A stretch of 64,000 nucleotides of DNA from contig CM064683.1 of the NCBI GenBank assembly GCA_032717465.1, forward strand, positions 40,021,683 to 40,085,682, given 5' to 3'. Origin of the DNA: Coenobita brevimanus. Lineage: Eukaryota > Arthropoda > Malacostraca > Decapoda > Coenobitidae. Below the pieces are notes generated by a model. It was not told where the DNA came from and ran no database searches. It saw nothing but the letters and a program-made list of their open reading frames with translations. A program made the translations under genes and the position numbers. Shown here in pieces: positions 50,001-64,000 of the stretch (position 1 is its first letter; each line of letters begins with the position of its first letter).

Positions 50001-50843
50001 CAAGCCAAGTTTAGTGGTCCTTATTTCGTGGAGAAGAAACTCAGTGATGTCAACTATGTCATCGCCACACCAGATCGTAGAAAGAACAAGCAACTATGTC
50101 ACATCAACATGCTAAAGTTATATCACAGGCGGGACGAAAATAATCCAGTCTGCACTGTAGCTGTTCCACCTGAGTCTGCAAGTGAAGCTCTCCCATGCAG
50201 CATGAGCCTGAGTGATAGCTTGGGGAAGAATCCTGATATCATGAATTATCTCCAGACTAAGCTTTCTCATCTACCTCCCAAGGAACGGCAGGAGTTTTCG
50301 GCATTACTGCAGGAGTACCCGCAAGTGTTCCGTGCCACTCCAGGAAGAACCACTGTGTTGATGCATGATGTCGATGTTGGAGACGCAAAGCCAATTAAAT
50401 TGCCTCCTTACCGTGTGAACCCAGTGAAAGTTCCTCTCATCCAGAAGGAGCTTGGCTACCTGTTGGACCACAAGATGATTGAGCCATGTCAGAGCGAGTG
50501 GAGTTCTCCTGTCACTCTAGTCCCTAAGCCAGGTGGGTCACAGCGGCTTTGCATCGACTACAGACGTGTTAATCAGATAACCAAAACAGACACTTACCCT
50601 CTCCCTCGTGTGGAAGATTGCATAGACAAGATCGGAAAGGCTAGGTACATAAGTAAGTTTGATTTGTTAAAGGGATACTGGCAAGTACCTATGACTGAAC
50701 GTGCTAGGGAGATCTCATGTTTTGTAACACTAGGAAAGACTTTTGCATGTTCTGTAATGCCATATACAGATTGTTTTAGAGTAGTAAGAAATTTCCTTTG
50801 TAAATTTCTTTTTCTTTGTGGGGAGGTGTTACATAGCCTGTGA
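47041..50843 (+). pseudogene. gag-pol, Gypsy copy B (intact to integrase, RT truncated)
   Basis: ATG at 47041 is chosen over the upstream TTG at 47014. One uninterrupted frame encodes Gag, the CCHC knuckle (CTYCSKLGHTTEKC, residues 359-372), protease DTGA (D461) and integrase with D760, D819 and E855 (D,X58,D,X35,E). No frameshift separates gag from pol. A one-base loss near 49664 shifts the frame, giving a false end at 49764. The correct frame resumes from about 49666 through the integrase C-terminus and the first RT motifs (PVTLVPKPGGSQRLCIDYRR, SKFDLLKGYWQVPM). It is cut at SVMPY by the 877-bp deletion (junction near 50764) and ends in vector-like read-through at 50843. The coiled coil is shorter than in copy A. 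Confidence 0.92.
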
Positions 50844-51614
50844 TTTCATCATCCTTTGTGTAATTCTAACGTACAGTGTGCTGCCTGTTTGATCACGAGC
50901 GTGTTCTGCCTCAGTCCCCCCCTTCTACCGTTATTGTAGAGTAAGTCGTCCTTTCTGTTGTTCAGAGCGGGATTGTCAACTCTTTGTCCCCATGGCTTCA
51001 TTTGCGCGTCCTTCTTACAAGTTGTATCAAGCTCTGCTGGCCCCTATATAATGAGCTCAGTCTCTGCATCATTGCCACTTAGATCTGCTCCTCATTTTGT
51101 TCACATCTCTGTCCTCCCCTGTACAGTTATTATTGTGAGTGCTCAGGAAGTCTCCAACCATCTAGCAGCTGTGTGTAATTTGAGTATAACTGTTGTTGCG
51201 TTTTTTTCCTTGTACTGTATAGCATAAGTTTAATTTGTAGGCCTAGTGAAGTTTTTGTAATTTATGTAGGATTCATTTTGTCAGCTAGTTTTTATATTAT
51301 TTTGTATCTGTAATAATTTATCTTGCATTAACTGAGCATTACCCAGTGTATTTTCATTTTATCAGGGCTGACTTAGGTAAATTTACTCTTGCTAATTTCG
51401 TGTTAATAGAGGCTATTGCAGTTAACCATATATTTAACCTGTTTTTTGCCATTACATTATCCTTATGAGTCCTGAATGTTTTGTTGTTAGTTTGTGCATT
51501 AAACTTTAACTTGTAATTTTACCTAACTCTTTTGTTTTAACCTGGAACTTTACGGGACAGTAGTGATTTTTAGTATTCTCACTTAAAGTGTACATTATCT
51601 TTCTCTGTTCCGTA

Positions 51615-51617
<3 letters not shown>
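50827..51617 (+). repeat. 3' LTR, Gypsy copy B
   Basis: 791 bp, preceded by GTGGGGAGG. It ends CCGTAAAA instead of CCGTAACA, so the canonical CA terminus is mutated. TATA box at 51045-51051. Confidence 0.95.

Positions 51618-51702
<85 letters not shown>
51618..51702. repeat. (TA)n right of Gypsy copy B
   Basis: About 85 bp of TA immediately after the LTR. Confidence 0.96.
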
Positions 51703-51703
<1 letters not shown>

Positions 51704-52044
51704 TGTTTTTACTCTAGCTTGGCCAAAAATTGCATTCTCTCCATCTTTAGTACTAAGTTGTAAGAATATATTAACATTGTATTGTGATGTTAGCCACGAA
51801 GAACTGCAGTGGAAAGGACGTAGAGCCGTTGTATTATGTTTTCCTGGTACTGAGCCACGTGAAACAGGCTACAAAAAGAAACAAATCTGGGCCAAATTAA
51901 ACTGAGAGAATCATAGTACATCTGCTGCATTGTTTTTGTGCCATACTAGAATACTGGCTTTTGCTTCACTAGGTCAACCACCCACACGCAACACGCCGCA
52001 GATAGATAGATAGATAGACAGATAGATATTGACCACATGGTATA
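51703..52044. other. short unique stretch
   Basis: Contains a GATAGATAGATAGACAGATA patch near 52000; otherwise nothing recognised. Confidence 0.5.
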
Positions 52045-52461
52045 TATAACGCCGAGTAGAAAGGTAAGGGGTGCTATCGACTAACATGGAAAAAAGACTA
52101 AAAGTTTGTCATACGTATTGTTCTTTGTACAATACAGGGAATACTAGTTTTTGCACCAACACGGCCACTATAGCGAGTCTGTTCTATCCTGACAAAGACC
52201 CCTAACCCCTCTCAGCTCGGTTGATGGCAGGGTGAAATCAGACTAGAGAGTTAATTTGACTAGTAACCAAGGAGACTCATTCCTACCTCATAACTAAGGC
52301 TCATCTGATTTCATGCAACCACAACGTAGTATTTGAGTTGTGAGAGTGCCCCAGTTTCTATATATGACGACTAATAACCAAGGAGATTCATACCTGCCTA
52401 ATACAAAAGGCTCATCAAATTTCATGAAACCACGAAGTTGTGAGAGTGACCTAGTTCCATC
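52045..52461 (+). repeat. unnamed dispersed repeat with internal ~105-bp duplication
   Basis: Carries the modules also found at 45 kb: GTATTGTTCTTTGTACAATA (near 52110), TTTTTGCACCAACACGGCC and CCTGACAAAGACCCC. The segment from GACTAGTAACCAAGGAGACT (about 52258-52360) is repeated imperfectly from GACTAATAACCAAGGAGATT (about 52367-52461). Confidence 0.65.
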
Positions 52462-52477
52462 AGGTGAAAAGAAACTG

Positions 52478-52480
<3 letters not shown>

Positions 52481-52552
<72 letters not shown>
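52481..52552. repeat. (CA)n microsatellite
   Basis: About 72 bp of CA. Confidence 0.97.
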
Positions 52553-52554
<2 letters not shown>

Positions 52555-52619
52555 CTCCAAGTAGAAAAGTCAGGAGAACGTTTAACTTTTATGTTTTCCT
52601 GTTCATGTCTCTGGAAAAC

Positions 52620-53115
52620 AAACCAGTTGGAAGGATGATGGATGGATGGATGAGTAAGTAGGTAGAGAGATGGATGGATGGATGGTAAAGAAATGAAAAG
52701 AAAATGAAATCGGGCTTATCATAATGAAGTAAAGATGGATGGCTGGGTGGGTGGATGAAAGAATGGATGGATGACGGCTAGTAGCAATTGAAATGCGCGT
52801 CATCGAACTGAAGAAGTTAGGATAGATGGATGTATGAATGATGGATAAGATGCATGGATGGGTGGATAAAGAGATGGATGGGTGGAAGGATGCTTGGCTG
52901 GGTGAAGGGAAACAAGAATTACAGTGAAGGTGTTAAGACAGATAACTAAGCGGATGGATGGATGGTAGCAATAGGGAATGAAATATGTATCATCGCAGCG
53001 AAGGGGTTATACATAAGCTGTGGTGTCCGCCATTATACGCGACAAGAGAGAGTGAATGTGAGAGAATGAGATGCATTGATGGATGAAAAGATGGATGGAT
53101 GGAAGGATGGATGCT
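52620..53115. repeat. dispersed (GGAT)n patches
   Basis: GATGGATGGATG runs separated by unique spacers. Two spacers share GTAGCAAT..GAAATG..TCATCG and a trailing GAAGAAGTTAG or GAAGGGGTTAT, suggesting duplication of larger units. Confidence 0.75.
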
Positions 53116-53596
53116 TGGGTGAGAGAGGGAGTGTGGGTAAATGACGCTGCCATTATCGTGCTTTCGGTCATTGCATAACAAAAACGAATAAATAGAGTAA
53201 TTGATTTCTCTCTCTCTCTCTCTCTCTCATCTTTTGGAGGATTTATGGGAAAAACATGTAAATTATGATGATGATGATGATGATGATAATAATAGCGATA
53301 ATGATGACTGTTGAAAAGGTTGATTCTTTGCAGTCTTTCAGCCTTTGTTTCTTCCTTTCAACACAGAAGACTGCATACAAAATTCAATACCCTGGTTACG
53401 TATCTAAATCAACCAGTGACGTCATCGCAAAAAAAATGTTTACCTCAAGCGTCCAAGTAAAAACAAAATGCATGAGACTCTTTTTTTAACTTGTAATGCT
53501 CTTAACTTCTCAATGCTGCTGATGCCAAATAATATTCCAGTTTTACACGAAGACTATCTACATCCACACCTATAAATTATCGACCTGCAATACTTT
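53116..53596. other. non-coding with short (CT)n and (ATG)n
   Basis: CT at 53211-53228, ATG at 53267-53286. No gene recognised. Confidence 0.6.
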
Positions 53597-54205
53597 CTTT
53601 TCAGTAGGATGCAGTAATTGTTTTTAGATATTCAACCGAGATACTTTATCACACATCCAAGAAATAGCAGCACATACTTTTTTTTTCTTTTTTTTTTGGG
53701 TACAAGACACCATTTACATATAAATATATATTTTTTTGCTCTTCTGCAGGAGGCATTTGAAAAAGAAAAATATCATTACCTTAAATACTTCTGTTTCGTT
53801 TTGTTCTTTTTCTTATAAATGAGGCAATTTAAGGAGTATCAGTTCATTTATTGGCGCGTGTGTGTGTGTGTGTGTGTGTGTTTTACAGGAGGCAGCCTAA
53901 GCAGGACGGTATCAGTTCCCTTATATTACATTTTTTTTTTACAGGATGCATCTTTAAAAAATATCATTACCATTATATTCTTTTTATTTTTTCTACAGGA
54001 TGCAATTTAAGAAGTTTCAGTAACTGTAGGAAGCAATTTAATAAGAATCTGTACCTTCATTTACTTTCGTTTTTATTTACAGGAAACACTAAAAATATCA
54101 GTAATTTTTTTTTTCTGCAGTAATCAGTTTAAGTATCAGTATCTTCTTAGTCTAGTGTTTTATTTATTTTTTATTTTTTCTGCAGGAGGGGCTAATATGC
54201 CACAC
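53597..54205 (+). repeat. array of T-tract/CAG-G units (acceptor-like)
   Basis: About eight or nine decayed units of 45-70 bp, each made of a T-rich stretch, TACAGGA or CTGCAGGA, then GGCA or TGCAATTTAAGAAG and TATCAGTACCTT-like sequence. Examples begin near 53733, 53797, 53879, 53931, 53982, 54031, 54070, 54105 and 54158. Each unit resembles a 3' splice site (polypyrimidine tract plus CAG/G), although no exon is evident. A short (TG)n lies at 53859-53880. Confidence 0.65.
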
Positions 54206-54246
54206 AGACGACGACTCCACCATCCTCTGCTCCACTTCTTTTATGC

Positions 54247-57100
<2,854 letters not shown>

Positions 57101-57415
57101 TGATGGTGGTTGTGGTCGAAACTTGCTCTTGCGAATTAGCCCATACTCTTTTCACCTTAACTTGGCTTAGATTTTTATTATGATGATGGTCGTGGTAGGA
57201 ACTTGCTCTTGCGAATTAACCCATACTCTTTTCACCTTAATTTGGCTCAGATTTTTATTATGATGATGGTCGTGGAAGGAACTTGCTCTTGTGAATTAGC
57301 CCGTACGCTTTTCACCTTAACTTGGCTCAGTTTTATTTTTTTAAAGGTATATTCCACGTACACGATGATAGGAACTGTCGTGAATTAGCTATACTCTTTC
57401 TTAGCTCAGATGAAG
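57101..57415. repeat. 80-bp tandem repeat, 3 copies plus remnant
   Basis: Units at 57101-57180, 57181-57260 and 57261-57340 share GAACTTGCTCTTGCGAATTA and CTTTTCACCTTAACTTGGCT. A shortened fourth follows at about 57368-57415. Confidence 0.9.
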
Positions 57416-58074
57416 GTTGAAATCATCCCAAGAGATAGATAAATAGATACAGATATAGATATAGATTTAGATATACTTTTTGCCGAGAATTAAGTACTCC
57501 GTGTTTATTTCGGCTGGTCTTATATATATTTTCACTCCACTCGAAAAAAAAAAAAAATCCCTTTGCAGAGATTAGAAGCTATCCTAATGTACTTTTTCTC
57601 GAGATTTTAGAGCTTTGTCCTTCTTCCAGCTGACGTAACGCGATCTTATACTGTTACAAGGAAGTTACAGCCACAGCGAGGTTAAAAACTGTATCCGACA
57701 TTTAAGATCACTCCAATTAACACCTGAAGATTTTTGTTTAACTCAAACTCTCGCCACTGAAAAAAGAAAAGAAAAAAAATGTCAAGTACCCTGTCATATG
57801 TTGACGTTGACTCCTTACGATTTTATTCAGTTCAGGAAAATACAAAGATCAAAGTGTTAAAGATGAAAGGCCGTGGTGGTGATGGTGGTGGTGGTGGTGG
57901 TGATGGTGGTGATGGTGATGATGATGGTGGTGATGGTGGTGGTGGTGGTAGTGGAGGTTGTGGTGGTGTTAATAATGGTGTGGTAGTGGGGAAGGAAAAG
58001 TTCCAAGACTCGAGGGATTTGATGCCGGAAGTAAACCAGAAGAGAAGCATTGATTGTGTGTGTGTGTAATTCAC
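57416..58074. other. non-coding with (GGT/GAT)n
   Basis: GATGGTGGTGGTGG-type triplet array at about 57880-57980; GATA-type units near 57440-57470. No gene recognised. Confidence 0.65.
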
Positions 58075-58295
58075 CGGGTCGGTCAGGATCACTTGATGGT
58101 CGTGATCGTCAGCTTTTACCCTCCCGGAAGGGAGCTCTAAGGGCAAGGCTGTGACCTTCACACACCCACACACCCGTCCCCTTGCTCAAGGGGGACAGTA
58201 ACCACCCACTTCGTCAGTGAAACTTTTCGCAACCTGAGCGAGGCGCGAACTCCCGTCTACCAGATTGCAAGCGAGAACGTTACCACTGCACCAGC

Positions 58296-58300
<5 letters not shown>
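58075..58300 (-). repeat. tRNA-derived SINE, minus strand
   Basis: On the minus strand an A box TGGTGCAGTGG (complement of 58283-58293) and a B-box-like GAGTTCGCGCC (complement of 58242-58252) sit 30 bp apart in a tRNA-Gly-like head. A non-tRNA body follows to about 58075. The A box is perfect to the Pol III consensus. The head begins directly at a (TG)n tract (58299-58331). Different tail from the 36958 SINE. Confidence 0.7.
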
Positions 58301-61069
<2,769 letters not shown>

Positions 61070-61570
61070 TCAGGATATAAGATCAGTAGTGCAGATATGT
61101 GGATGCAGCATTATAGAAAGTTTGCGAAAATATGAGATAAATATTAGTGGTGGTGTAAGGGGACTTTTGGCAAAAAAAAAAATGTGTCAGGAGGTATAGA
61201 TAATAGGTAATGTTTATAAAGAAATTTAGGTATCAGGAGATTAGTGTAATATAAGGACAAATAGACGGTTGAATAGATTGAAAGTTTACGAATAACTGGA
61301 AACATATCAGTGCTGGTGTAAGGGAACATGTACTATAACGAAACCTACCAGTGTCGGTATAAGGAAGCATTAGTGCCAGCATAAGGCAGTATACGGTATA
61401 AGAAACATATCAGTGCCAGAATTTGGAAATATACGGTACCAATGGAACACTATATACGCAAACATACCAAAACCGTATGAGCATAAGAAAGACTCAGAAC
61501 AAAAAGAGGACGTAAGTAGGAGCGTAAGTAGCAACGTAAGTAAGAGAGTGAAAGCGTAAGTAGGAGCGTA
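61070..61570. repeat. loose quasi-repeats (GTGCCAG/GTATAAGG)
   Basis: Phrases such as TCAGTGCTGGTGTAAGGGAA, CAGTGTCGGTATAAGGAAG and AGTGCCAGCATAAGGCAG recur at 35-60 bp from 61080 to 61440. CGTAAGTAGGAGCGTAAG units follow at 61510-61575. Confidence 0.55.
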
Positions 61571-61739
61571 AGAAAGTAGCGAAACAAAAGGACTCTGCCA
61601 ACACCCTCTCCCTACCTCGTCAGCAGTGTGGTAGCATCGGGGAGAAAACAATATGGCGGTGTTAAAAAGTGAGTTGGGGATGTTTTTGCATGAAGCTGGT
61701 GCGTGGCGAGAATGTGAGGTGAATTATGCAAAGGTTGGA

Positions 61740-61909
61740 GTGAGGAACAGAGTGGAGGGATGGAGGGAAGAAGGCAGAGAGAGGGAGGGAAAGAAGAAAG
61801 CAAGACAGATGGAGTAGAGAGAGAGGGGAGGAGCTTTTGTGGATATGTTGAGGGAGGGGGAGGGGAAGAGGAGTGGAAAGGGAAGGAGAAAATGTGAAAG
61901 GAAGGAAAG

Positions 61910-61953
<44 letters not shown>

Positions 61954-62240
61954 CTGACATAAGTAGGAAGGTGTAAAAACTCTGAGTGTAGCTGTTTTTG
62001 CATAAGCCTGGTTCGTGACGAGGATTTCGGGTGATTTATGTAAGGAGGCGCGGAGGGGGGAGAGATTTTAGGGGAGGAATGGAGAGATTAAATGGAGGAA
62101 GGGAGGGATTTAATGTAGGTAAAGGGAGGGAAAGATTTAAGTGGAGGGAAAAGAGAGGAAAGAAGGGAAGTCGAAGGAAAGGGAGAGATGGGGTAGTGAG
62201 AAGCAGGAAGGAAAGGTGCACAAGGAAGGAAATTGAGAGA

Positions 62241-62289
<49 letters not shown>

Positions 62290-62720
62290 GGGGAGAAGGA
62301 AATTGGCATAGAAAGAGGGCTGTGGAGAAGGGGGACGGGTTGGGTAGCAAGTGGAGGCGGTGAGGAAGGAAAAATGGCATGGGGAGAGGGAGAGACGAAG
62401 GGAGAGAGCCCTGGAGGTAAGAAGGGAGGCATAGAGGGAGAGAAAAGGAGAGGGATGGGGAGAACCCAGGAGGTAAGAAGGGAAACACAGAGGTAGAGAG
62501 GGAGGAAAGGAGGATATGGAGGGAGGGAGGGAGAGAGAGAGCACTGGAGATAAGAAGGAAGGCACTGAGAAAGAGAGAAGACGGAAAGAGGGAAGGATGG
62601 AGACACGGCGGAAAAAAAGGAAGGAGGACAGGAGAGAAGCATGGAGGAAAGACTAAGTGGAGGAAAGCATCAGTGAGGCTAAGGACAAGAAAAACGAGAA
62701 GAAAACAAGGGGAGGTGAAA
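61740..62720. repeat. ~1-kb polypurine region
   Basis: Plus strand dominated by GGAGG, GAGA and GGAAG, with GA cores at 61917-61949 and 62236-62282. Long minus-strand frames (up to 249 aa) are S/P/F/L low-complexity artefacts. Confidence 0.88.
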
Positions 62721-62846
62721 ACAAAAAAATTAACCCCTTCACTACGAGGCGCCTTTCCTAACCCTTTTTTTTTTTTTTTTTTCAATCGTAAAGCGAGATT
62801 TTTTATTTTACTTCTTGATTATTTGTGGGGTTAATTTGAGTAAGAA

Positions 62847-63660
62847 TTGATGTATAAACTTGGGTCTAATTCTCAGCCATATAAACATGGATCCAATTCT
62901 CAGCTATATAAACTTGGGTCTAATTCTCAGCCATATAAACTTGAGTCTAATTCTCAGCCATATAAACTTGAGTCTAATTCTCAGCCATATAAACTTGAGT
63001 CTAATTCTCAGCCATATAAACTTGAGTCTAATTCTCAGCTATATAAACTTTGATCTAATTCTCAGCTTTATAAACTTGGGTCTAATTCTCAGCTATATAA
63101 ACTTGGGTCTAATTCTCAGCTATATAAACTTGGGTCTAATTCTCAGCCATATAAACTTGAGTCTAATTCTCAGCCATATAAACTTGAGTCTAATTCTCAG
63201 CCATATAAACTTGAGTCTAATTCTCAGCCATATAAACTTGAGTCTAATTCTCAGCTATATAAACTTTGATCTAATTCTCAGCTTTATAAACTTGGGTCTA
63301 ATTCTCAGCTATATAAACTTGGGTCTAATTCTCAGCTATATAAACTTGGGTCTAATTCTCAGCCATATAAACTTGGGTCTAATTCTCAGCCATATAAACT
63401 TGGGTCTAATTCTCAGCTTTATAAACTTGGGTCTAATTCTCAGCTATATAAACTTGGGTCTAATTCTCAGCTCTATAAACTTTGATCTAATTCTCAGCTA
63501 TGTAAACTTGGGTCTAATTCTCAGCTATATAAACATGGATCCAATTCTCAGCTATATAATTTTGGGTCTAATTCTCAGCTATATAAACTTGGGTCTAATT
63601 CTCAGCTATATAAACCTTGGTCTAATTCTCAGCTATATAAACTTGGGCCTAATTCTCACC
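62847..63660. repeat. 27-bp minisatellite, ~30 copies, with 216-bp higher-order unit
   Basis: The unit is TATAAACTTGGGTCTAATTC followed by TCAGCTA. Variants are AACTTGAGTC, AACTTTGATC and AACATGGATC, with CCATATAA/CTATATAA/CTTTATAA joints. A block of eight units (four GAG variants, one TTTGAT, three GGG) is repeated with an exact 216-bp offset (TTTGATC at 63050 and 63266). Because 27 is divisible by three, two frames stay open through the array (for example 279 aa). I treat these as by-products. Confidence 0.95.
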
Positions 63661-64000
63661 CGCCATGGGGCTAGAATTACTTATGCCTTTTTGGGCTAAT
63701 GCGGCAGGCCATTTTCACCCATAAGGCCTTCAGTAATGGTAACTCTGGAACGGTTGAGATTTGGACCCATGTTGATATAGTATTTCTTCAGCAAAATTAA
63801 ACCAAGAATAACCTGAATAGATAAATAAGTAAATAAAATAGATAAATAGAATATATAAATAAATACAAGAGAAATAAAATATAGAGTAAATATTGATTTT
63901 ATGGAATAGATAAAAGTGAATATAATAGATAAAATACATAAATAAATACAATAGAGAAATAAAATAGTAAATAAATGAATTAACAGAACAGATAAGAAAT
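63661..64000. other. non-coding, ATAAATAGATA-rich end
   Basis: The last 200 bp are AAATAGATAAATA-type degenerate simple sequence. Cut by the window end. Confidence 0.7.

Larger units (their letters stand above)
46169..51617 (+). mobile_element. Ty3/Gypsy LTR retrotransposon, Gmr1-like (copy B, deleted)
   Basis: 5,449-bp second copy of the copy A family with two 791-bp LTRs. By eye the LTRs differ at 6 sites (about 0.8%), so it inserted more recently than copy A. The internal region is close to copy A, but 877 bp (the equivalent of 18145-19021) are missing, removing the RT catalytic YIDD and all of RNase H. It lies in (TA)n with ATAT on both sides. Confidence 0.95.

Noticed and set aside
62036..62785. 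249-aa frame opposite the polypurine tract
   Set aside because: Three overlapping frames are open at once, which is expected for stop-poor pyrimidine DNA.
62847..63660. CRISPR-like array
   Set aside because: Units are contiguous with no spacers and the DNA is eukaryotic.
62860..63699. 279-aa repetitive protein of LILSHINLS units
   Set aside because: A 27-bp minisatellite keeps frames open automatically; a second frame is open too and no start context or flanking coding sequence exists.

Overview
The window is nuclear DNA of a eukaryote, most likely an arthropod and probably a decapod crustacean. This is inferred from the very high density of long (TA)n, (TG)n, (GA)n and (CT)n tracts, from degenerate TTAGG/GGTAA-type pentanucleotide arrays (the arthropod telomere motif is TTAGG), and from the mix of transposable elements. 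I found no convincing intact host gene. Nearly everything recognisable is transposon-derived or tandemly repeated. Most long open frames are translations of microsatellites, so they are not annotated as genes.

Layout. 1-2080: microsatellites, one duplicated ~190-bp unit and one doubtful coding fragment (minus strand, 359-760). 2081-5302: a decayed Penelope-like element (PLE-1, minus strand) between inverted arms of about 700 bp. 5303-10063: non-coding DNA with simple repeats. 10153-13458: a second Penelope-like element (PLE-2, plus strand), again with one inverted and one direct terminal arm. Its reverse transcriptase and GIY-YIG endonuclease are well preserved. 13510-19868: a full-length Ty3/Gypsy LTR retrotransposon (copy A, 786-bp LTRs) inserted in the (TA)n tract at the end of PLE-2. 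19869-46092: mostly non-coding, with at least five fragments of LINE-type elements (endonuclease, RT C-terminus, 3' ends), tRNA-derived SINE-like copies, minisatellites and kilobase-scale purine/pyrimidine tracts. 46169-51617: a second, younger copy of the same Gypsy family (copy B, 791-bp LTRs) with an 877-bp deletion in pol, also in a (TA)n tract. 51618-64000: dispersed repeats, an array of acceptor-like T-tract/CAG units, a recent ~0.9-kb tandem duplication, an 80-bp triplication, a tRNA-derived SINE, long polypurine DNA and a 27-bp minisatellite with a 216-bp higher-order period.

The most notable result is the Gypsy family. The order read directly from the sequence is Gag (coiled coil, CCHC knuckle) - protease - integrase - reverse transcriptase - RNase H. 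Integrase therefore lies upstream of RT, the Ty1/copia order, although integrase and RT are Ty3/Gypsy in type. Such an order is known for the Gmr1-like group, first described in fish and other deuterostomes. Here it is in a probable arthropod, encoded (judging from copy B) as one continuous gag-pol frame. The second notable result is that both Penelope-like elements carry hammerhead-ribozyme-like cores in their terminal arms, each with a minimal palindromic stem III. All four large elements abut (TA)n microsatellites.
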